Shown piece by piece: positions 23,546-33,932 of a stretch of 64,000 nucleotides of DNA. The notes beneath the pieces were generated by a model. It saw only the letters and a program-made list of their open reading frames with translations, did not search any database and was not told where the DNA came from. This DNA is from Scatophagus argus (taxonomy: Eukaryota; Chordata; Actinopteri; Scatophagidae). A program made the translations under genes and the position numbers. Numbering within the stretch: position 1 is the stretch's first letter; each line of letters opens with the position of its first letter. Where the stretch lies: assembly GCF_020382885.2 (NCBI RefSeq), contig NC_058501.1, positions 17,046,001 to 17,110,000 of the forward strand, read 5' to 3'.

Positions 23546-25792
23546 GTTTGGGTGGCCTTTCGTAATGTCAAGTTATCCGTTGCTACTTTGGAGTTCATGG
23601 CTCAGTAAATGTTGCATTAAATCTACAAAAAAAAAAAGCCAAAATAGCTCTTTTTGTCACTATATATCCACTGTAGATATAATGAATTGTAACAGTGCTT
23701 GCAAATAGGTGGTACGAATCAGCATCACTTCGGTGTCAGTCTTAAGAAGAGCAATCCACATCAACATTGCAACCTTCGTGCACAGAGAAATCCATCACAG
23801 AACAGGTGCCAATATCAGTTCGTCAGTGGGAATTGACTTTGGACAACATCTAAAAAAAAACATTTTTACGAGAAGTTAGAAAGCCGACAAGGTTTACAAC
23901 ATTTACTGCATTTCATAACAATATGTAAACATCTGAAATGCACTTATAAGCCTGTCTGAGGAATGTATTATCTCACAGACCTGAAGGCTTGTGAGAGTCA
24001 GTTTGAATTCTCCATCTTGAAACTGATCTGGAGTCAGCGTTGCCTCTTCATTCTGCTCCATGTGTCACTAAGGAGAAAAGTACTGTGATGCTGCAGTTGG
24101 GTCCTGTGTTGTTTGAACACGGCTGCATGGTTGAGCACTGAAAGGACTGTGGAAAAAGAAAAAAAAATGTAAGATAGCCGCCCAGTGCCAAAATAAAACA
24201 ATCAGGTTTAATTCATCAGAAAATTGCTTGGGGGAAAAATAAAAAAAAGAATGACTAAATGTAGCTGCCGAAGCGATTTCACCGAGGTGCTTGATGTACA
24301 TAACTTAACCTAATTTTTGAGCCTGTTTTGCATATAGAAAAGAAGAGCAAAGCAAAAGGGTATATCTTAACAATCAGCACTATTACTTGTAAATGTGACA
24401 AAAAATGTTGACACACTGGAAATAGAAAACCACAGCTCTTCTGTTCATCTTTCCTCATATTCTACATGTTGCCGGTGGAAAAGTAAACTAAAACAAACAC
24501 ATACCTCATTTTTGCTTTATTTTTATTTTTTCTGCGCACGTTTAACCGTGAACTTTAAGTCAGACACGCTGCTACAATAGAAGGAAAATTAGCATACTGC
24601 TGGAAATTGTCACCGTCAGGGAAACGCCCACTACCATCACTGCTCTGTTGTCAGATTGTCTAAATATAGTCCTGGCTGCAGTTTCTTCTGTGTGGTTGAA
24701 CCAGGTGAAATGCATTTCTCCTGTGTACTTCAGGTCTTCGGTTCACTAATAAAGACAGCAGGAGGACACATTTGAAGCTTATATAAACTCATGCATGTGT
24801 GGCTGTTGGAAATGAGCTGAATGCTAATCGCACCAGAGTTTGAATACAGAAGGAGGATGACAGAGATAAATCGTGTGAGACATGAAACACACCGTTTTCC
24901 TTTGCATAGGTTTACTTCCACGCTCTGAGTGAGTCTCTATGTATGCATGTGCCAGTGTGTTTGTTTTAGGGTGTTATGTCTGCATAGTGAGTGTTTTTAA
25001 AAGGACTTTTATCGGGGCAAGTGTACAACATGAAGAGGAAGGAAACCAATACGATATTGTCTCTGTGTTTGATGTTGCGAGAGAAATTTGAGACTGGACA
25101 AATTTTTAAATCAAATCACAATGGAGTCCTTGTTTTTTTCCCATTGGTACTCTTTATGGGTGTATATGGTTGCCAAATAAAGTCAATTTAAAAATAACTC
25201 AAGTAAAAAAAAACTACTGAAATGCAAACGCTTTAGCGAAATGACTGTATGACGGCTTTGATAATATGTGTGTAAAGGAAACATAGCTTTGAATATATAC
25301 TTGTGTTCAGACACTCTGGAAGAAGAACGTCCACAGTCACACACCTGAAAATAAAATCCTGAAAGCTTTGAATTAGACACAATGACCTGATTTTATTTAC
25401 CTTTTCAGTGTTTCCATTGAAAAGCTGAATGAAGGGAAAGCTTTGCCACAAAACATTTTTATCCAATTTGCTGATAATCCCGAGTACTGATTAAGTACTC
25501 CAGATGTGTGACTATGCAGCTTTGAATATGAAGACAGTAATCTAGGCTACAAACAAAAAGCTTCATGCAGAGCTACAGTATGTAACTTGTCAAGAGAGAC
25601 TGAAAGAATAAAAGATGAAACTGAGAAACACGACTATGTGTGATTATTTGTCATTTCTGTGTATTTCCATTCAGCTTTTTCTCTCTGCCCTGGAAAGTGA
25701 GTAAATGTGAGCAGCATAAATGAAACTCTCCGTTGTGTTGTGTTTGTGATGGAAATCTCAAAAATTAGACGAATAAAACCAAAACTACCTGC

Positions 25793-25905
25793 AGAGGTGG
25801 AGAGTAACTAAGTATACTACTTTGAGGTACTTGGATTGTATGCTACTTTGAACTTACTTTTACTTACTACTTACCTATATTTCCAGCTGTAGTTACTTTT
25901 CAGAT
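25793..25905 (+). mobile_element. teleost hAT-type MITE, end fragment (ACTTAAGTA family)
   Basis: Starts AGAGGTGGAGAGTAACTAAGTA, continues with TTTGAGGTACTTGG, and has a GTAGTTACTTTTCAGATTTT stretch. It corresponds to one end of the abundant fish element whose other copies lie at 12740, 52495, 54228 and 55745. The remainder is lost. Confidence 0.55.
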
Positions 25906-27049
25906 TTTCCCCATTTGATGAGTTTGTACAAGCAAATGTGTAAGATTAAACCAGTGATTAAGATTAAACATGTAAAAGCGGTGCTTGGCAGGGACCTCAG
26001 TTGTCTGTAAGGTGTTATCAGTTCCACCAGATATTTTCCGTCAAAACCCATCAAAAGGTTCATTTAAATAACTGTTGGAAAGCCCAAAGAGGTCAAACTA
26101 TTTACTAATCTACATGCATGCAAAAAAATAGAAAAAATCAGAGAAGATCTGTTTACAACAGATAAACAAATGCTGCAAAGGTTAGATTGACTGATTGACT
26201 TGTTAAGCAAGTCAGTAAGAGCAAATTCTTATTAAAAATGGCGGCCTGGCCATTATGAATAAGAATTTAATGGCAGCCTGGCGAAAGAAGGGGAGGGTAT
26301 TAGGTGCTAATGAAGAAACATTAATAAAATTAACAGCAGCACACATTGCAGCATTTCCCCATCACATCCACGACTTAAATGCAATCACAACCAGCATTAC
26401 ATGTGACAGCAAGCGTTAGATAAATTGCATGCTGTCTCGCACACAGACAGTGAGCCAATGAGACCATCAGAGGGGGCCTGACCCACCGGACTGAACTTTC
26501 AAACCGTATATCAAGAAATGGAAACCTCAGCCAGCTACAATAAGATAACCCTGTGGTTTTCAAAGTGGGATCAGGATCCATAAGAAACATAGTGAAAGAA
26601 TGTATGACTTATTGGGTCATGGGTTTCATACAAATTACACAATAAAACATATTGAATCAAAAACATTTTTTATCAGATGAGGGCTCAGGGACAAAACCTC
26701 ACCAAACGGTGGTCTGTGACCTAATTTGTGTTAGGTCAGGGGTGCTTGACATGAAAAAGTTTGTGAACTACTGTAACGATACATCAGTAACAGGAACCAT
26801 TCAGCTGAAAGACAAGTACTTTGTATGGCTACCACATTGTAATTTTATTTTTCCTTTTTTTTTTGGAATTTGGATGAATTGATGAACTGACCCTTCAGAA
26901 TCAAAATGGTAACCATCAGTCTCTAAAAGATCTGCTCCCTCGTCATGTTGTTGACCCGAGTCAATTGCACAGCATCTAGACGCGCACACACAAAAACTAA
27001 TGAGGAAATAATTGAGACACCCAAATAAACATGTCTGATGTGGAGTGTG

Positions 27050-28260
27050 GAGGTTGATTTCAGGAGTCTCACAGCATGAGGAAAAAGCTGCTCTGAAGTC
27101 AGTGAACAGTTTAGCAGCGTAGTGAAAAGGATGTGGTTGTGGTTGGTGTTGTCTCCGTGTGTCCTTCAGACCTCACTGAGATCACTTGCTTGACAGATGG
27201 ATTCCACTGATGTTCTGGACATATATAATCGCTCACTGCAGAGCCTTCCTGTCCTTGGTCATGTATGAACCGTGTCAGTTTGTGGTGTTTCCTGTCAGGA
27301 TGCTTTCTATTGCTCCCCTGTTAATGACAACCTGCCAATTTTCCCTTCTTATGTTTTCCTGTGGATTGCAGTTCAGGGTGGAGATATGTGAAGTCCACAA
27401 CAGCTTCATGAGCTCCATCTCAGCTGAACTGATGCAGACAGCTGTGTAGACAACTGCTGTGTGGTTTTGGCTCCTTGTTATCCCAAAATCAACAATCAAC
27501 TCCTTGGTTTTGTTGATGTTGACCACTAGATCTCTGTCTGTGCGCCACGCTGCAAGAATGTTGACTTCCTCGCGATATGAACTCACATCGCTGTTTGAAA
27601 TACAGCCCATGATGGCTGTGTCTTCCACATACTCCACAAACGTCTCTCCCATCTCTACTGATGTCTCTGCTTTGCCTTCTTGATGCCAGCTTTGAGCCTT
27701 GCTCTGTCTGTGTTGTATTTTTCCCTGTCACCAGACCAAAGGCAGCTATTTTCTTTTTGGGCTCTGGAGAGAGAACCCTCAGCTCCTCATTCATCCAAGC
27801 ATTCAGATTGGGGAATGAATTTGTTGTCGTTGTGATCACCACATCGTCAGCACATTTGCTGACGTATGATGAGGATTTATATTCCTTAAGAGTGATGTGA
27901 TTCTCTTGGGTGGCAGCAACATTGAACATGTGCCAGTCTGTGCACTCAAGATGGTCCTTTAGAGCTGCTGTAGCTTCCTCTGTCCACACTCTGATAATTT
28001 TTATCTACCCTTTTTTTATATCCGCTGAGAGTAAATAGGCAGGACATGCTGGGAAATATGGTTTGATTGACCAAAAGAGAGCTCGCTCAGGATATTTGTC
28101 CCTCTGTAGAGGATGTGGACATGCTGGTGGAGCTTTGATAAAATAGTTCTTAAGTCTGTGTCACTGAAATCACCAGCTGCAACAAAAATCACATTTCTGG
28201 TCTGTTTTTGATTGCCTATGAACTCATACAGTTCCTGTAGTGCATTTTTGAAATTTCAAG
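27050..28260 (-). pseudogene. decayed non-LTR retrotransposon (LINE) carcass
   Basis: Read on the minus strand. 28240-28010 has endonuclease C-terminal sequence (FVAAGDFSDTDLR-like, then HQHV and SNH). 27989-27700 matches the usual linker (WTEEATAALKDHLECTDWHMF, YVSKCADDV). 27650-27275 carries the palm region, with YVEDTAIMG where YADDT or FADDT is expected, KTKELIVDFG, and a following RGAIESILTG. Most of the reverse transcriptase between 27700 and 27660 is missing, and frames shift repeatedly. The flank at 27060-27110 (CTCACAGCATGAGGAAAAAGCTG) fits the 3' UTR of such elements. This is a fossil of the vertebrate CR1/L2-like clade; the exact family is not assigned. It cannot make an active enzyme as it stands. 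Confidence 0.75.
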
Positions 28261-28779
28261 GTCTACCAATGTAGACAGCAACAATAAAAACACAGGTGAA
28301 TTCTTCCTTCTCCTCCTCCTGGGGCGGTTGCACCACTTGGGTTGTTGCCTTGTCTGTTCTGGAGATGCTGTTGGCATCATCTCAAAGTTGACTGCACTTC
28401 TCGATGCTTTCTTTTCCAATGTCGATGAGTGTATTCCTTTCAAAGTCAAGTAATATGTGATTCAATCATAAAAGGCAAAAGAAAAAAAAACAGCAAAATA
28501 AAACAAAAATGCAGTGAAGTTTAAGAGATCTCCTTGATGCTGCATCTACACACACCACTGTTACCATGGCAAATCTCCGTCAGATCTTAACGTTTGCATG
28601 GAAAGTGATGAAGCTTTGATGAAGAAACGTTAGTCAGAGTGTGCATTGGTCTGCGTGTGAGAGCTTAGTGTGTAAACAGGACAGCAGCAGACTGGTAGAT
28701 AGTGGGCGGGGGAGACAGGAAGACAAATGTGACCTGATAAGGAAACAGTGACACAGAGGATGGTATAGAGGGAGTGAGA

Positions 28780-28814
28780 GGATAGAGAGAGAAAGACAGA
28801 GATAGAGAGAGAGA

Positions 28815-28852
<38 letters not shown>
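28780..28852. repeat. (GA)n purine tract upstream of the TNFRSF gene
   Basis: About 70 bases of nearly pure GAGA with a few interruptions, ending some 240 bases before the first coding exon. It sits just upstream of, or inside, the putative non-coding exon 1 that ends with the donor near 28917 (GAAG followed by GTAAAA). GAGA tracts in promoters can exclude nucleosomes, but no role can be shown from sequence. Confidence 0.9.
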
Positions 28853-28853
<1 letters not shown>

Positions 28854-29095
28854 TAGTCACACCTGAGGAAGTTAACAAAACAACCGAAGGAGAACAAAAG
28901 ACGCGTCATATCGAAGGTAAAAATCATCTTTCTTCTGCTACGTATCCATTACATTTTAATGTCACACTTTATTTATGATATGTGAACTTTTGCTGGTGCA
29001 TTAGACCTTACAGAATGTGCCCAGCCTTTCAGCCAATTTTCAGCCACTTGATATCTGCCCTTTATTGTAACATGTTCTAAATGTCTTTCCATAGG

Positions 29096-32000
29096 ATGGG
29101 ACTTGTGCATTGTTGTGTGATTGTCTTGATGTTATCCGCACAGTTGGTGCTAACCCTTCCTCAGGTAACAGCATCCTACCTCTGTGGTTTATCTACTCTA
29201 CTGGGATTTATGTGGCAAAAAAAATCTAATGTCGTTTGCTTTTCAAGTATGAGATAGGAACTGTCAAATGTGGCCTGTAAACTATGTATGTACATTTATA
29301 AAAAGTTAATGAGGACTTTGCTTTGTCGTATGGTTTGTGCCTAATTGTATTAATTTGTTAACAGGGATACAGTATGAACAGCGGGATGTGTAAAATGTGC
29401 CCTGCAGGTAGGTAAAACACACTATCTGGCAAGAATCTCTTCTATTTCTGTATCTGTTTTTCTGTCCATTCCTCATTTAGTTTTGACTCACTGTTTTTTA
29501 ATGAATGAATCAGTAGTGGCTCATATTTGGAAATTACTATGAAGCACTGAGGCGTACAGTATCTGTCTTTCTCTCTCCATGTCTGTTTTCTTGCACGTCT
29601 CAGTCATTGTCTTGATGAAAAATGACGCACACTGCACACCGAGTGTATGCTGTTTGACCACATCCTTCATTAATATGCACTTTGGGCAAGCAGTCTCTGC
29701 CTTCTCCCCTTGTCAACAGGTTGTTCTCATTTGTTTCTTTCTGTGCTATCAGGTGAGTATCAGGAGTCTTGTACAGAGTGCAAGCCCTGCCCTGCTGGAA
29801 GTTACACGGCAAAAACGAACCGAGACGACGAATGCCTTCGCTGCTCCGGAGACTGCAAACAAGGTAAAGAAACTATGAGTCATTTCTAACAAGTTAACAG
29901 TTTCATCAAACCCTCTTAGGACTGTGATGATACCAGTGACCGTTAGGTTTCTATAATAAACTGAAAATCTATTAATCTCATTATCTTTGCATTCTGGAAA
30001 TTATTCTATTTTTCAGTTATTATAACACCTAAAAACATTCTTGTTTTCCTCTATCTCAGTTTACAATCTGAAGGTGGTTCAGAACTGCACCAGCAAGTCT
30101 GATGTGGTGTGTGTCTGTGAGGACGGTTTCACATGCACTAACAGGGTCCCACACTCAGCAAACTGCAGATTCTGCAAGAAGATCCAGGAAACAACCACAA
30201 CTGGTAAATGCAGAGCAGTGCACACTTTTATTCTCTCATGTCATACAGACTTCAACCAGCAGGGGGCCTCATGATGTAATGCAATATGGGCCACTGACTG
30301 TAACAGGATGACAAATAACGATACCAAAGTATATTCATTAGTGAGTTACACGCGTGACAGTGTTCTGAAGTCTGAGCTGTGGGGGGCTCCCCTTTCAGTG
30401 AAGTGAACAGGAACTACTAAGTCAACATGAGCGTTAGCAAGCAAATGTACTCAAACATTAAAAATAGCCAGACTGAAAATCTTTTGTGTACATCTTAAAC
30501 ACTGGTGATAAGAAATACCGAACCATTGCAAATCCACAAATGAATATAGATATACAAGAAACACAAGATATGAAGATAAAAAATAGATCTAATGTTATAA
30601 GATTAGTTCTGGGGATAGAAAAGTCTGTAGGATATAACTTTTTCATTTTCACAGTAACAGAAAAGCTCGACTTTTTAAAGAATCCTTTCAGTAGAGAGAT
30701 GACAGGAAATCTGGGGGGAGGGGGCTTGGCTGGACGCTAACCAGTTCACAGTCAACAGCATCTTAACCCCTAACCTGCCAGGCTGACACTAACATGTGTC
30801 CTTTACCCAACAGTGCTCCATATTTTATCTAATATCCAGGAGAAGAAGTGGAACATTTTAAAACTCTAGTAACTGCAGCCATCAGCAAAATATGTTTAGC
30901 TAATATGAAAACAAAACTTTCCTCTGAAATGTAGTGATGTGGAAATACAGGTAAATGGAAATCCTAAAGTGCCAGTAGCTCAAAACAGAATAATGATGAG
31001 TAATGTTCCAACCATGGGTGTTGTTCTCATGGTGACATGGCCTCTCGGCAGTACAAAAAATGTATTAAACCGCACAGATTTATTCTGCCGCATACTGTAT
31101 ATGTTATTTGTTCTGGATTTAATCCAAATTTTGGATTTGAATTTTGTATTTAGGTTGATTTACACAGGCTTTTTTATAAAAAAAAGTTTTTCGCTGCTAT
31201 TGCAAAGATGTGTCATTGTCATGGTCGTTTGGTCCTCCGTTTGTCCTTTGAAATCAGAAACCAAACCTGTGATGTTTTTGTGCTCCAGAAGCAGCCGCCA
31301 TTACCTCAAGAAGAGATAAACACACACATTCCTCAGCTTCCCCAGGACATAGCATCACGTCTGCCAAACCCTGCCAGTTTCCCAAGTGAGTCATGGATTT
31401 CCCTACAGATGACACCCAAAGTCTGGGTGACCTAGATGATTTAAAATATCACATTCACAATATTTTAACATTTGGCACAGATGTTACAGATGTTGTGATA
31501 TACATGCATACTGTCCTTGTTCATGGGGTCACATTATCTCACACAGGTGTGGCACTGACTCAGCAGCAGGAGATGACACACATCTCAAAAATGGTGAGTG
31601 CTTATAAAAAAAAAATATGAGAGTATACAATATTTTTTATTTTTTATTTATTTTTTTTTTTTTTTGTTTGAGGTACCATGTTAATGGCATGAATAGGGAT
31701 AGATCAAAAAGTTTGTACAGAGATTCATACAGACATTTGTGATCCCAAGGGGATGAAATCCTACAGACTTTTCCCCTGGTACCACCTGCATGTTGACAAT
31801 TTTGGCTTTTAATGAAACACTTACACTAAATATTTACAAAATGAAGCATCAGCTGTACTTTGCTGTTAGTGACAATTAGAAAATGTTAGCAAGCTAACAG
31901 GCTAAACCACACTGGCCAGCCTGGTAAATATTACCTTCATCACAACACAACTCTGCTCACAGTATAGCCTCACAGAGCCACTAGCATGTCCATAGACTTG

Positions 32001-33162
32001 TTTTTTGTGTTGTTAAATTTTTTTTTTTTTTTTTTTTTTTCCCAGACAACATGACCAGTAAGTTGGCAGCCATCTTGTGTCCCTTGGTCATCGTGACCTG
32101 TGTGGCCCTTGTGGTACTGTTCATCGTTCGTCGGCCGGGAGAGGAATCATGTTTCAAACATGGTAAGATGGCAGAGGATGTCAGTGTCTGGTTTGTCAGT
32201 TTAATCAACCAAAGCCTTGAACTTTATGATCACATCACTAGATGTTTTTCCGGAAAGCCTTTAAACATGACTGTGATTAGAAATGTGTCATTAGTTTCGT
32301 AGATATGCCATAGACGGGTAATTGCTAGCTGCATGTAAGCCACATACATGTTGATTCATCATTGGTGGACATGTGTGAAGAGACTCTCTATTTATATGTT
32401 CATTTCATTGTCTGCTGTTTTCCAGCCTTTGCATTGCTGTTATGCAATGAGGTAAGAAGCTATTTTCAAAGCATGACTCTATCATATATAAACATACATG
32501 GCATCACTTCTTTCTTTGTTGGCCCCACACTGATGGACGTGTTCTTCTTTAGGGAGGTAGAGATGCTTCTCACAAGTCGCAAGAATCAACTCATCAGTTC
32601 CCCAGAGACTCATTCAGTGCAAAGCAGCATCCATCATCTCTTTCAGCAGCCAATCTTGGTACTGATGAGTAAAATTGAGACTTTCATGTGAAATACTTGA
32701 CTCACTTTGTTGGGTCAGTAAGAAAAAAAAAAAGCGTAAAGGCTGCAGCCGCATTACTGTTATGAGCTGAGCTGTAGTTGTCTCACTCTATAAATTCACT
32801 CTATTAAATTCTATAGGCCAGTTGAAACATTCCTTTAAGTACACCCGTTGCTTGTTTTTGTCTCTGTAGGTCCAGTCCATGTACACAATCCAGGGACGGT
32901 CATCTTTAGCCTGCTCAGTCAGTTTACAGGCCAAGTTGGTCCGACAATTGAAGGTGGGAAGACAGCTGAAAGGGGGAGCGGCGAAGAAGAAGAAGAAGAA
33001 GAAGAAGAAGAAGACGAGAGGGGTTGTCCTGTGTTTCATCCAACATCCTCTCCCAGTATTCATCTCTCTGAGGAGGAGAGAAGTGGAGAGATTGACTGCA
33101 TTTTCTTTCCCTCACAGGAGCAGGGGAAGGACTGCCATGTGTCCAAAGAGGAGGTGCTATAA
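29096..33162 (+). CDS. TNF-receptor superfamily member, TRAF-type (LTBR/CD27/4-1BB-like)
   Basis: Type I membrane receptor. Coding exons 29096-29164, 29365-29407, 29753-29863, 30060-30203, 31289-31385, 31547-31593, 32046-32162, 32426-32451, 32553-32658 and 32870-33162 sum to 1053 nt (350 aa). A signal peptide (VIVLMLSAQLVL) is followed by Cys-rich modules: CKMCPAGEYQESCTECKPC, CLRCSGDCKQ, CVCEDGFTC and CRFCKK. A Ser/Thr-rich stalk ends in a short Cys pair (CQFPKCGTD). The TM segment is about aa 177-199 (ILCPLVIVTCVALVVLFIV). The tail has no death domain. It contains NPGTVIFSLLSQFTG, ten consecutive Glu (aa 292-301), and two motifs of the TRAF2-type [PSAT]x[QE]E: PSQE (334-337) and SKEE (345-348). 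Position between iffo1 and cd27 suggests ltbr, but the modules look equally like CD27, CD30 or 4-1BB, so no symbol is given. Confidence 0.88.
32983..33012 (+). repeat. coding (GAA)10 trinucleotide repeat
   Basis: Ten pure GAA codons in frame encode a poly-Glu run (aa 292-301) in the cytoplasmic tail of the TNFRSF receptor. The purity of the codons (no GAG) marks a young, slippage-prone repeat. Confidence 0.95.
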
Positions 33163-33534
33163 TGCATTGTAAAAATGCCAGAAGATTTAGGTTGGTGGTT
33201 ATGGCCGCCAGCGACAAGACTGATCCTAAAAACATTATTTTCAAGGAAGGAACCATAAATCCACAGATGAGTGTGGCTCAGATTCATCCTCGCCAGGCAA
33301 ACTGTGAATCACAGTGTTGTACAGAGATATTTTTGTCTGCAGGTTCTGGGAAATCTAGTTGTGGGTGCACACGAGAAACTTTAACTCTGGGAGGAACAGC
33401 TGGGAGGTGACCTCCTTTTTAACTTATGACTTAAAATGTCTTGTAAATATTCCTTAATAAGCTCTGTCAGCCCTCTCTTAAGTATAAGACCTAAATTTTT
33501 GATGTTCTGCATGAATGTTATACATTATGATTTC

Positions 33535-33549
33535 AATAAAAGTTTTATT
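33535..33549. terminator. two-way poly(A) signal between convergent TNFRSF genes
   Basis: AATAAAAGTTTTATT reads AATAAA at 33535-33540 on the plus strand and AATAAA on the minus strand (complement of TTTATT at 33544-33549). It lies 370 bases after the plus-strand receptor's stop and about 385 bases after the cd27 stop, and is the first hexamer I found for either. A single palindromic site thus appears to define both 3' ends. Confidence 0.7.
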
Positions 33550-33932
33550 TTGAACTAAAGTAGAAATACTATCTTAGTTAAAAACATTTGCATAAATGTA
33601 TAATCTGACTCCAAAACTGCAGCAAAAAGTCTTAGTTAGATACAAACACATAAATGTAAAGATATGAAATATCTTCAACTTTTGTGTACCATAGTACATA
33701 CCACTGTTTGGGAACATACAGCACAATTTCTAACTCATGCATAGACATCACAGTGTCACACTTTTATCATTTCAATATCGTGAATGTCAAACAGTCATGT
33801 TTCCTCTTAGGAAACATCAGTCTTGAGACAAATATTTTGTCTGGTTCCATTCATCAGCATGAGCTGAGTGACGCTTGCCTCCTTTGTCATGAATGTCCAA
33901 AGCAAGCAAAGATGTTCTGCTTTCCTGATGTG

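Larger units (their letters stand above)
22515..28779. other. repeat-rich intergenic region iffo1 to TNFRSF gene
   Basis: I see no gene. It contains A-rich low-complexity sequence (22840-22890), a retroposon tail (23290-23545), a MITE fragment (25793-25905) and a LINE carcass on the minus strand (27050-28260). The stretches 23600-25700 and 26000-27000 are AT-rich, and nothing in them was recognised apart from a small inverted pair around 26225-26275 (ATTCTTATT and AATAAGAAT). Confidence 0.6.

Noticed and set aside
27275-27989. Minus-strand frames as a novel protein gene
   Set aside because: Their sequence is that of fish LINE reverse transcriptase and linker in several frames with a large gap.
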